Source of the DNA: Lachnospiraceae bacterium UBA7199
Lineage (GTDB): Bacteria; Bacillota; Clostridia; Lachnospirales; Lachnospiraceae
Length of the DNA: 18,140 nucleotides
NCBI GenBank assembly: GCA_002490775.1
Contig: DKUR01000068.1
Coordinates: 1-18,140, forward strand
Reading direction: 5' to 3'
How positions within the stretch are numbered: the first letter of the stretch is position 1; each line of letters opens with the position of its first letter. Below, piece by piece: positions 1 through 6,926 of this stretch. Made by a program: the position numbers and the translations under genes. The notes beneath the pieces are model-generated. The model made no database searches, had not been told where the DNA came from, and worked only from the letters and a program-made list of their open reading frames with translations.

Positions 1-47
1 TGACATTTTCAAAAGTTATTGACAATATTATTCCTAAATTTTAAAAG

Positions 48-62
48 GAACTGTAACAGTTC
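48..62. repeat. 15-bp palindrome upstream of lipoprotein gene
   Basis: GAACTGT-A-ACAGTTC is a perfect 7+1+7 inverted repeat about 55 bases before the lipoprotein start. Bases 53-65 (GTAACAGTTCAGC) recur in the opposite orientation at 6161-6173, between the histidine phosphatase and the CarD-like gene. It could be an operator or part of a dispersed repeat. A 13-base match in a window of this size can occur by chance, so the role is unproven. Confidence 0.35.
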
Positions 63-83
63 AGCCATAACATAAAAAAACAC

Positions 84-111
84 TGTACAAAATTAATAAA
101 AAATTTATAAT
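84..111 (+). promoter_or_regulatory. candidate promoter, possibly giving a leaderless transcript
   Basis: TGTACA (84-89) and TATAAT (106-111) are separated by 16 bases. The expected start of transcription falls at about 117-119, on the ATG of the lipoprotein gene, which has no Shine-Dalgarno sequence in front of it. The region is very A+T-rich, so a chance match is possible. A TTGACA at 19-24 has no convincing partner -10 box. Confidence 0.35.
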
Positions 112-117
112 AATGAT

Positions 118-1173
118 ATGAATACAAAAATTAATTATCTATTAAATTTCATAAGAAAATCTTTTTTTCTACTGGTATCATGCTTTTTTGTTTTATTGCT
201 AAGTTCCTGTAATGCCAAAAAACCAGCACCGGCAGATGACTATATTCCAGAAAATTACTTAAGACAGTCAGATCTGATTTCTTTTGATGTCTCTTCCTTA
301 AATGCTGTTCCAAATAACCCTCATCCTACTTTAAGTGTACCTACATATATTACTAAAGTGGAGGATACTTATTTTATTGTAGACTGCTATAACGATCAGG
401 TAATCTATCACGATAATCTAAAAGATCCATTATATGAATGGCAGATCATGACAAATGATATTTCCAAGGGACATACCCTTGCCAGTGACGGAACCGTATA
501 TTTAATTGATGATACGGAAAACAACCGGATTTTGGTCATGGAAAAACAATTAAACGAAAATGGCCAATCAGTGTTTCTTCCCACGCAGGAATTTTTAAAT
601 ATAGGAGACCGCCCCCATTATATTATTTACGATGATTTTACAGATACGTTTTATGCATGGAGCTCTCAAAGCGGTGAAATGTACCTGTTCCGCCATACCC
701 CGGACAGTCCCCGGATGTACCTGACCGAGATCCGGTCCATCCCTTCTTTAAATGGCGTGTATGTTCGGTCCTTTACCATTATTGATGATCATATTTACTT
801 TGTATCAGGCAATTCAAGTATCATAGAGGCCGATCTTTATAGTTTTAAGATAAAAAAGGAATACCCTGTTCCATCGCAACTGGCAGGCATGATCCAGCTT
901 ACCAAAATAGAAGATTACTTTTACATCACCATATCCACTGATGTAACCGGAAATCAGGACTACGCCACGATGATCCGGGCAAAAAGCTTAAATGACCTGT
1001 CCTCTGGAGACTATGAAGACGTTTACAGTAATTTTATTGGCGGAGGCACACCTTATTATATTACCCAGATTGACCAAGTCTGGTATCTTACCGAACATCG
1101 TCTCCCAGGCCATTCCATTTGGAGTTTTCAGGTAGTAGATAATAAAATAACTAATGTTATTTCCATTTATTAA
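118..1173 (+). CDS. secreted lipoprotein, possible beta-propeller, unknown function
   Basis: The N-terminus is a lipoprotein signal peptide: basic residues at the start, a hydrophobic stretch at about 16-28 and a lipobox L28-S29-S30-C31, so the mature protein should be lipid-anchored at Cys31 on the outer face of the membrane. The rest (about 320 residues) has short repeated blocks of the type 'hydrophobic strand - D/N turn - strand' (for example GTVYLIDD and HIYFVSG), which suggests an NHL/YVTN-like beta-propeller; this is inference from pattern. No catalytic motif is recognised. The ATG at 118 has no ribosome binding site, and the alternative ATG at 113 runs into a stop after two codons. 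The glycosyltransferase gene follows after 24 bases and is probably co-transcribed, so a role in surface glycan handling is possible but unproven. Confidence 0.75.
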   Translation: MNTKINYLLNFIRKSFFLLVSCFFVLLLSSCNAKKPAPADDYIPENYLRQSDLISFDVSSLNAVPNNPHPTLSVPTYITKVEDTYFIVDCYNDQVIYHDNLKDPLYEWQIMTNDISKGHTLASDGTVYLIDDTENNRILVMEKQLNENGQSVFLPTQEFLNIGDRPHYIIYDDFTDTFYAWSSQSGEMYLFRHTPDSPRMYLTEIRSIPSLNGVYVRSFTIIDDHIYFVSGNSSIIEADLYSFKIKKEYPVPSQLAGMIQLTKIEDYFYITISTDVTGNQDYATMIRAKSLNDLSSGDYEDVYSNFIGGGTPYYITQIDQVWYLTEHRLPGHSIWSFQVVDNKITNVISIY

Positions 1174-1197
1174 ATTATGATTTGAAAGGATATAATT

Positions 1198-2793
1198 ATG
1201 ACAAAATTACTTTTTCAGGATACAAATGCCCCCAATAACCCAATGAAAAAAACTACTTTTTGCATTGTACTTGCCATCCTTTTGTCTTGTCTTTTTACCG
1301 CAGCCGCACAAGGCAGCAGCTTTTTTTTCAGTTCACATGGCACAAAAGTACTGGTACTTGTTTTCCTTGCCATGCTATATGCAGGTGTTTTTCTTTATTT
1401 AAAGCTTGCCCATAAATTAAATGAAAATATGATCGTATTTCTGTTGATTTTTCTGGGTGTATTATTAAGATGCGGTTACGTGCTTTTATCAGGACTTTAC
1501 GACCGGCAGCACGACGCAGGCGCTTACACTGGCATGGGAACTGACTTTGTTAATCCTGGGCATATCGGATATATTGAGTATATCTATAAATTTCACAAAC
1601 TTCCCGACATCAATCCTTATGAACTGTTTGCCTACTATCATCCGCCGCTCCATCATATTATTTCCTTTTTCTGGCTGCAGATCAATATCTTTTTTGGTGT
1701 AACAGAGGAGCTTGCCTTTGAAAATCTACAGATCCTGCCGCTTCTTTATTCCTGCCTCTGCATGGTAGTTGTATGGAAAATATTAAAGGTACTGGAAATA
1801 AGAGAAACCGGTCTCTACATAGGTCTTGGCTTTATGGTGCTTCATCCTGCCACCATTATCATGGCCGGCAGCGTTAATAACGATATGCTCACCATTTTGT
1901 TCATGAGCCTCACCATTTTGTACGCACTTATGTGGATTCGTGATAAAAACTTAAAAGGACTGGTCAAATTGTCACTGGTAATTGGTTTGGGAATGATCAC
2001 AAAACTAAACTCAGCGGTTCTTGCCATTCCCTTGGCTATTATATTTCTCATGCATTTTATTACCATCATCCGCCAAAAAGACAAAGGCCTTTTTCTGAAG
2101 TGGATTAAAAATTATTGCATTTTCGGCGCAATTGTCATTCCCATAGGCCTGTCATGGATTACCAGAAATCTGATCCGCTTTGGTGAAAAGCCTGGGGTTC
2201 CTGTTCCGGGAGAAACCTCCCCCATGTACACAGTTCCTTACAGCCTTTGGGATAGGCTGGGCATTCCTGCCCTTGCAGACTGGCATTTTGATTTTCCTTT
2301 TCACCCCATCAGTGCATCTGCCTGCAATAATACCTGGGTTATTATGTTCCATACTTCTATGTTTACTGAAGAATACCCTGCCAATCTTCCTGATATTCTT
2401 CTTTCCATGTGCCAGATTACCTTTATTTTAGGCGTCTTTCTTGGAATAACAACCGCTATTTTATTAGTTTTTGTATTACTCAACAAAAGAACCCGTCGGG
2501 AAGATACCATTTTCCTTTTGACGGGTTATGTGATTATGCTGATTTCCTTTGCCGCATTCGTTATTATTTACCCCTATACCTGCAGCAGCGATTTTCGTTA
2601 TGTGGCAATCTGCCTTGTTTACACGTCCATTGCATTAGGGCTTGGAAATAAATACTATTTGTCCTTTTCTCCCTTGCAGGAGACCAATCATTTTACAAAG
2701 ATAAAAACAGCTGGCATGCATTTAATCAATACCTGCATGATCCTAATGTTAACCTGCATTACGCTGATTTATCTGTTTTGGGAGCGCTGGTAA
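1198..2793 (+). CDS. GT-C fold membrane glycosyltransferase, family 39 (PMT/ArnT)-like
   Basis: A 531-residue polytopic membrane protein with about ten hydrophobic segments. It shows two hallmarks of the PMT/ArnT superfamily: an acidic first extracytoplasmic loop (YDRQHDAG, residues 101-108, with D102 and D106 as candidate catalytic or metal-contacting acids) and the YYHPPLHH motif at 146-153. Members transfer sugars from polyprenyl-phosphate donors to proteins or glycans on the outer face of the membrane; the acceptor here is unknown. AAGGA at 1186-1190 lies 7 bases before the ATG. It follows the lipoprotein gene by 24 bases, suggesting an operon in which the lipoprotein could be partner or substrate. 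The last 25 bases overlap, tail to tail, the 3' end of the convergent GTPase gene, with no visible terminator between them. Confidence 0.8.
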   Translation: MTKLLFQDTNAPNNPMKKTTFCIVLAILLSCLFTAAAQGSSFFFSSHGTKVLVLVFLAMLYAGVFLYLKLAHKLNENMIVFLLIFLGVLLRCGYVLLSGLYDRQHDAGAYTGMGTDFVNPGHIGYIEYIYKFHKLPDINPYELFAYYHPPLHHIISFFWLQINIFFGVTEELAFENLQILPLLYSCLCMVVVWKILKVLEIRETGLYIGLGFMVLHPATIIMAGSVNNDMLTILFMSLTILYALMWIRDKNLKGLVKLSLVIGLGMITKLNSAVLAIPLAIIFLMHFITIIRQKDKGLFLKWIKNYCIFGAIVIPIGLSWITRNLIRFGEKPGVPVPGETSPMYTVPYSLWDRLGIPALADWHFDFPFHPISASACNNTWVIMFHTSMFTEEYPANLPDILLSMCQITFILGVFLGITTAILLVFVLLNKRTRREDTIFLLTGYVIMLISFAAFVIIYPYTCSSDFRYVAICLVYTSIALGLGNKYYLSFSPLQETNHFTKIKTAGMHLINTCMILMLTCITLIYLFWERW

Positions 2794-5480
2794 GCTTCAT
2801 GAAAAGCGTCTATTTCCTCCATCGACTCCGGACTGAGACTAAAGGAAAGGGAATTATTTTCCTTTCGGTTAGTGCTGCGGAATATTTCCATAATTTGTCC
2901 TGATGCCCTTTGAATTTCCTCCTGGAATTCCCTTGCAGATATCAACTGGCAGCCTTCTCCAGTGATAATGATCTGCTCTAAGCCATCTGAAGTTGCCACG
3001 GTCACCTCATATCTGCGGCTGTTTTCATGGGCAAATTTTTCGATATATTGATCGGCAGTTTCTGCTTCTTTTGTAAAAACCACATGAATATTATGATAAT
3101 CTGATATTTCTGTAGGATGTCCTTCTAAGCGGTATGCATCAAAAACCACAATCAGATTCATTTTCTTAATTGCCTGATAATTACAAAGAATATCCATCAG
3201 CTTTCCTCTGGCCCCATCCATGCTGCTTTTGGCCAGTTCTTTTAACTCCTCCCAGGCAAAAATAATATTATAACCGTCTACCAGCAAATATTTTTCTTTT
3301 TTAACCGACGGATGGTAATCTCGAATCCTGTCCTCCCCATGTTCATCTACTTTATTGCTTTTATACCTTTTCTTCCATCCAATATTTATTCCTGATTTAA
3401 TTTCTTTTCTATTTGCGTAAAACGTCCGCTTTATAATGTCATCAGCCTCTTCCTGCCCCATCCATTGTGACATCCCTGCATCTGTCTTTTTAACATCCAT
3501 CCTTTTTTGGGGTGTGGTTCCATTTACGTCATTGGCTGAAAAATTATCTTTCAAACAGCTTTCCACATGCATAAATTCTGCAACCTTGTCCCATCCCACA
3601 ATATAGCCGGCTCCGTGAGCACAGAAAACAGAGTCTGCAGGATTCTCCACATCCTCTGCAGGATTATATGCATTTTTTTCCAATACCTCCTGAGTATTGT
3701 GACAGGGGTAATATCCCTTCATACTGCAATAAAGATGCCCTGTTCCTTTCGTATAAGCTGTTACTTCTTTCTGATAATCCAAAAGCACAGCCATAGGTGC
3801 CATCCCTTTTAACACTGCCTGTCCTGAACCGGTATTTTGCAGTGTAAAACTGCCATGCATTTTATCAAGATCGGTCATGGCGCGCCCCACTGCACTCTCC
3901 GGCACCTCCAGTACAAATTCATAATAAGGCTCTAAAAGGATATTTTCAGCCTGCATAAGCCCCTGCCTGAGTGCACGGTAAACTGCCTGTCTGAAATCTC
4001 CTCCTTCCGTATGTTTCTGGTGGGCACGTCCTGCTTTCAAGGTAATCTTCATATCTGTAATAGGTGCCCCCATCAAGACTCCTTTGTGATCTCTTTCTTC
4101 CAAATGCGCCAGTACCAGCCTCTGCCAGTTCTTAGCCAATATCTCTTCGCTGCAATCTGCTGAGATCTCCAGACCACTTCCCTGCTCCCCCGGTTCCAAT
4201 AGCAGATGTACTTCTGCGTAATGACGAAGGGGTTCAAAATGCCCCACTCCTTCCACCGTATTTCCTATCGTCTCTTTGTAAACAATGCTTCCAACGCCAA
4301 AATCTACATCCACCCCAAATCTTTCCTGTATCAGCCGGCGGTAAACCTCTATCTGTACCTGCCCCATAATCTGAATCTTAATCTCTCTGTTTTGTTCATC
4401 CCAAATAAGATGCAGTTGCGGCTCTTCCTCTTCAAGCTGCTTAAGTTTAGAATACATAAATGCTGCATCACAGCCCTCCGGCAGCAAAAGGGCATAACAA
4501 ATCACAGGTGAAAGCTCTGGATATACTGCTTTTCTTTCATACCCTAATCCTTCTCCTGCAAAAGTTCTTGTTAATCCAGTTACAGCGCACACTTCTCCTG
4601 CCACTGCTTCCCCCGCCAACTCAAATTTATCTCCAGAATATATTCTAATCTGATTTACCTTTTCCCCCCAGTTTTCTTCCTTTCCCCGCAGAAGCTCCTT
4701 GGCTTTTAAAGTCCCTCCGGTAATCTTTATATGCGTCAGCCGGCTGCCTTCCCGATCTCTTGTTATTTTATAGACTCTGGCTCCAAATTCATCGGGATAG
4801 TTCTTCTGCATCGTATAAAAGTCCAACCCCGAAAGTAATTCCTCCACCCCAGTAAGCTTTAACGCAGAGCCAAAAAAACAGGGGAAGACTTTTCTTTCCC
4901 CTATCAGCTTCCTGATATTGTCCCTATTTATTTTCCCTGTTTCCAGAAATTCATTTAACGCCTCTTCTCCGCTCACAGCAAGACTTTCATAAAACGCCTC
5001 TGATCCCTGGTCATTGAAATCCACACAGTTCTCGTCCAGCAAACTCTTTAACTCGCTCAAAATTTTTTCTTTTTCTGTATCCGGCTGGTCCATTTTGTTT
5101 ATAAATAAAAACACCGGAATCCCATAATGCTTTAAAAGCCTCCACAAGGTAAGCGTATGCCCCTGCACCCCATCCCTTCCGCTGATAACCAATATTCCAT
5201 AATCCAGTATCTGCAGCGTTCTCTCCATTTCTGTAGAGAAATCTATATGCCCAGGGGTATCTAAAAGAGTAATTTGGGTTTCCTTCACAGAAAGAAGTGC
5301 CTGCTTGGAAAAAATTGTAATTCCCCGTTCCCTCTCCTGCCCATAAGTATCCAGAAAAGCATCCTTCTTGTCCACTCTGCCTAGTTTGCGGATACTTCCG
5401 CTTAAATACAGCATTCCTTCTGATAAAGTTGTTTTTCCAGCATCTACATGTGCCAGAATCCCTATCACCAACCGTTTCAT
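2769..5480 (-). CDS. TetM/EF-G-like GTPase fused to YacP/Rae1-like NYN endoribonuclease domain
   Basis: 903 residues; TetM-type ribosomal protection proteins are about 640. The N-terminal part is an EF-G-like translational GTPase: G1 AHVDAGKT (10-17), G2 ERGITI (51-56), G3 DTPGH (74-78), G4 NKMD (128-131), followed by EF-G-like domains II-V to about residue 650. The domain IV tip reads RAHQKHTEGGDFR (485-497), not the Tyr-Ser-Pro loop with which TetM/TetO displace tetracycline. A helical segment (671-690) and a basic linker (to about 727) lead to a NYN/PIN-like domain closely resembling Bacillus subtilis YacP (Rae1): VDGYN (D735), VVFDAY (D781), KEAETADQYIE (E807, D810, E814) and ATSDGLEQ (D832). 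Rae1 is an endoribonuclease acting in the ribosomal A site. The likely role is ribosome-linked mRNA cleavage or rescue (inference). GGAG lies about 6 bases before the ATG. The histidine phosphatase gene is 15 bases upstream. Confidence 0.88.
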   Translation of the reverse strand: MKRLVIGILAHVDAGKTTLSEGMLYLSGSIRKLGRVDKKDAFLDTYGQERERGITIFSKQALLSVKETQITLLDTPGHIDFSTEMERTLQILDYGILVISGRDGVQGHTLTLWRLLKHYGIPVFLFINKMDQPDTEKEKILSELKSLLDENCVDFNDQGSEAFYESLAVSGEEALNEFLETGKINRDNIRKLIGERKVFPCFFGSALKLTGVEELLSGLDFYTMQKNYPDEFGARVYKITRDREGSRLTHIKITGGTLKAKELLRGKEENWGEKVNQIRIYSGDKFELAGEAVAGEVCAVTGLTRTFAGEGLGYERKAVYPELSPVICYALLLPEGCDAAFMYSKLKQLEEEEPQLHLIWDEQNREIKIQIMGQVQIEVYRRLIQERFGVDVDFGVGSIVYKETIGNTVEGVGHFEPLRHYAEVHLLLEPGEQGSGLEISADCSEEILAKNWQRLVLAHLEERDHKGVLMGAPITDMKITLKAGRAHQKHTEGGDFRQAVYRALRQGLMQAENILLEPYYEFVLEVPESAVGRAMTDLDKMHGSFTLQNTGSGQAVLKGMAPMAVLLDYQKEVTAYTKGTGHLYCSMKGYYPCHNTQEVLEKNAYNPAEDVENPADSVFCAHGAGYIVGWDKVAEFMHVESCLKDNFSANDVNGTTPQKRMDVKKTDAGMSQWMGQEEADDIIKRTFYANRKEIKSGINIGWKKRYKSNKVDEHGEDRIRDYHPSVKKEKYLLVDGYNIIFAWEELKELAKSSMDGARGKLMDILCNYQAIKKMNLIVVFDAYRLEGHPTEISDYHNIHVVFTKEAETADQYIEKFAHENSRRYEVTVATSDGLEQIIITGEGCQLISAREFQEEIQRASGQIMEIFRSTNRKENNSLSFSLSPESMEEIDAFHEAYQRSQNR

Positions 5481-5495
5481 GTTCTGCTCCTTTTG

Positions 5496-6095
5496 TTAAC
5501 TATAAATACCTTCTTTTAAATATCTTCTGTAAAATAATTCTACTGGCAGTTCTACAATGACTGCATTTCCTGTCTTGTAATTTCGTGCCATATCCTCAAA
5601 AGGCGTATCATGTATATATGACATCAGTGTCATAATAACTGCACTGTGCGTTACCAGCAGTGTATCTTTTTTTTCCCTTTGAGCAATATCGTCAATGGCT
5701 GGCAAAAGACGGTTTAAAAGCTGCTGATAAGACTCTCCCCCGGGCGGTATTTGGTAACGCCGGTTTTGGTGCCAGTTTTGGTATTCCTTGGAAAATACCT
5801 CTCTTACCTGTTTCCACGTATATCCTTCCCAGTCTCCCAGGCAGATTTCTTCCAGCCCTTGATGTACCACTGGCGTAATTGAAAGCTTTTCTCCTATAAT
5901 TCCTGCCGTTTCCAAAGCTCTCCTTTTTTTGCTTGTATAAATGCTTCCAATTCCACAAAGCTCTAAGCTGATCTTTCCCGCCAGCTCCCGGGCCTGCTTT
6001 CTACCGTTTTCGTTTAAAGGCGTATCTGTTTGTCCCTGAATTTTATTTTCCAGATTCCAATCCGTTTCTCCATGTCTAACCAGATAAATATTCAT
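5496..6095 (-). CDS. histidine phosphatase (phosphoglycerate mutase-like)
   Basis: A 199-residue member of the histidine phosphatase superfamily, branch 1. Visible active-site elements are the RHGE box with phospho-acceptor H8 (residues 7-10), R59 in the SKKRRALETA segment, the acidic residue of LEEICLGDWEG (E82 or E83) and the second histidine in VTHSAV (H150). Length and motif order fit cobalamin-phosphatase/broad-specificity phosphatases (CobC/GpmB-like). No cobalamin gene is nearby, so substrate is not assignable. GAAGGGA stands just before the ATG. It is the first gene of a two-gene unit with the TetM/Rae1-like fusion 15 bases downstream, so the two are probably co-expressed. Confidence 0.88.
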   Translation of the reverse strand: MNIYLVRHGETDWNLENKIQGQTDTPLNENGRKQARELAGKISLELCGIGSIYTSKKRRALETAGIIGEKLSITPVVHQGLEEICLGDWEGYTWKQVREVFSKEYQNWHQNRRYQIPPGGESYQQLLNRLLPAIDDIAQREKKDTLLVTHSAVIMTLMSYIHDTPFEDMARNYKTGNAVIVELPVELFYRRYLKEGIYS

Positions 6096-6320
6096 ATAAT
6101 TCCCTTCTGTGATCTATCTAATATTTGAGATTTCTGCCTTCCTAAAACCTGATATCCAGCGCTGAACTGTTACGATTTTTTTGTTAATTTGTACAATCTG
6201 CGCGGTAAATTTATGTGCCAAAATGCTGAAAATTTATTTTTTCTTAAGATTCCACTAACATTTTGGGAAAAATATTGTTAAGATAATTATACAGTATATA
6301 TTTATCAAAGGAGGTTTCCC

Positions 6321-6839
6321 ATGTTTCAAAAAGGTGATTTTGTTGTTTATGGTCATAATGGAATTTGCTGTATACAGGATATTACTACACTGAATATTTC
6401 CGGCATCGACAAAAATCGGAAATATTACCTGCTAAAACCCGTATCTACATCCAAAAGCACCATTTATACTCCAGTGGATACTGCCGATACCCAGCTCCGC
6501 CATGCCATGAGTCGTGAGGAAGCTGACAGCCTGATCAGGTCCATACCAGATATCCCCACAATTCCGCTTAACGATGAAAAAACATTAGAACAGACCTATA
6601 AAAAATATATACGATCCAACAATAGCAAAGCATGGGTTCAGCTAATGAAAACCATTCATCTTCGAAAAGAAAGCAGGATCACGTCCGGCCATAAAATTAC
6701 TGCACTAGACAGCCGCTATTTTGATCTTGCAGAATCTTCCCTTTACGGAGAATTGTCGATTGCTCTTGGAAAACCAAAGGATGAAATTAAGTCCTATATT
6801 TCCAGTTGTATCAATTCCCAAGGACAGCAAACCAGATAA
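6321..6839 (+). CDS. CarD/CdnL-family transcriptional regulator
   Basis: 172 residues. The first 60 form a CarD/TRCF-type RNA-polymerase-interacting domain: the start FQKGDFVVYGHNGICCIQDI and the strand pattern through KYYLLKP and STIYTPVD are typical. The C-terminal part is helical and charged, as in CdnL-like proteins that contact promoter DNA. Family members bind the RNA polymerase beta subunit and change open-complex stability at many promoters. The start is well supported: AAAGGAGG at 6307-6314 is 6 bases before the ATG. The 225-base region upstream is A+T-rich and must contain its promoter; TTGGGA (6263) with A+T-rich -10 candidates at 6286-6293 is the best I can see, not convincing. 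A terminator-like hairpin follows, so the gene is probably monocistronic. Confidence 0.87.
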   Translation: MFQKGDFVVYGHNGICCIQDITTLNISGIDKNRKYYLLKPVSTSKSTIYTPVDTADTQLRHAMSREEADSLIRSIPDIPTIPLNDEKTLEQTYKKYIRSNNSKAWVQLMKTIHLRKESRITSGHKITALDSRYFDLAESSLYGELSIALGKPKDEIKSYISSCINSQGQQTR

Positions 6840-6848
6840 ACATGGTGC

Positions 6849-6892
6849 AAAGGTGGTGATACTTGGAATACCATCAAATATACCACCTTTTT
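6849..6892 (+). terminator. intrinsic terminator after the CarD-like gene
   Basis: AAAGGTGGT (6849-6857) pairs perfectly with ACCACCTTT (6882-6890), running into a T tract (6888-6892). The hairpin begins 9 bases after the stop codon. The loop is long (24 bases) but can form inner pairs. Read in the other direction it is followed by only three T, so it should work mainly on the plus strand. Confidence 0.6.
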
Positions 6893-6897
6893 CCTTT

Positions 6898-6926
6898 AAG
6901 CAGGGGGCGTTATACGCCTCCTGCTT
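6898..6926. repeat. 12-bp stem hairpin overlapping the 3' end of the Rpn gene
   Basis: AAGCAGGGGGCG (6898-6909) pairs with CGCCTCCTGCTT (6915-6926) around the loop TTATA, with one G-T pair. It covers the last codons and stop of the Rpn-family gene. Neither side has a T tract, so it is not a standard terminator; it could protect the mRNA 3' end or act together with the neighbouring hairpin. Confidence 0.55.

Noticed and set aside
1..47. TTGACA at 19-24 as the lipoprotein promoter
   Set aside because: No -10 box at 16-18 bases beyond a weak A-rich match, and it would leave a long leader without any ribosome binding site.
2180..2651. Plus-strand open frames of 80-83 codons inside the glycosyltransferase gene
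   Set aside because: Out-of-frame shadows of a well-supported membrane protein gene, hydrophobic only because they share its bases.
4206..4648. Plus-strand open frames opposite the GTPase-nuclease gene
   Set aside because: Antisense shadows of a long gene with clear motifs; no ribosome binding site and no family resemblance.
2769..5480. Calling the 903-residue GTPase a tetracycline resistance gene (tet family)
   Set aside because: The Tyr-Ser-Pro loop is absent and the C-terminus is an unrelated nuclease domain; homology to TetM does not show resistance.
6898..6926. Intrinsic terminator for the Rpn gene
   Set aside because: The stem is strong, but the minus-strand side is followed by a purine-rich stretch, not T; listed as a hairpin only.
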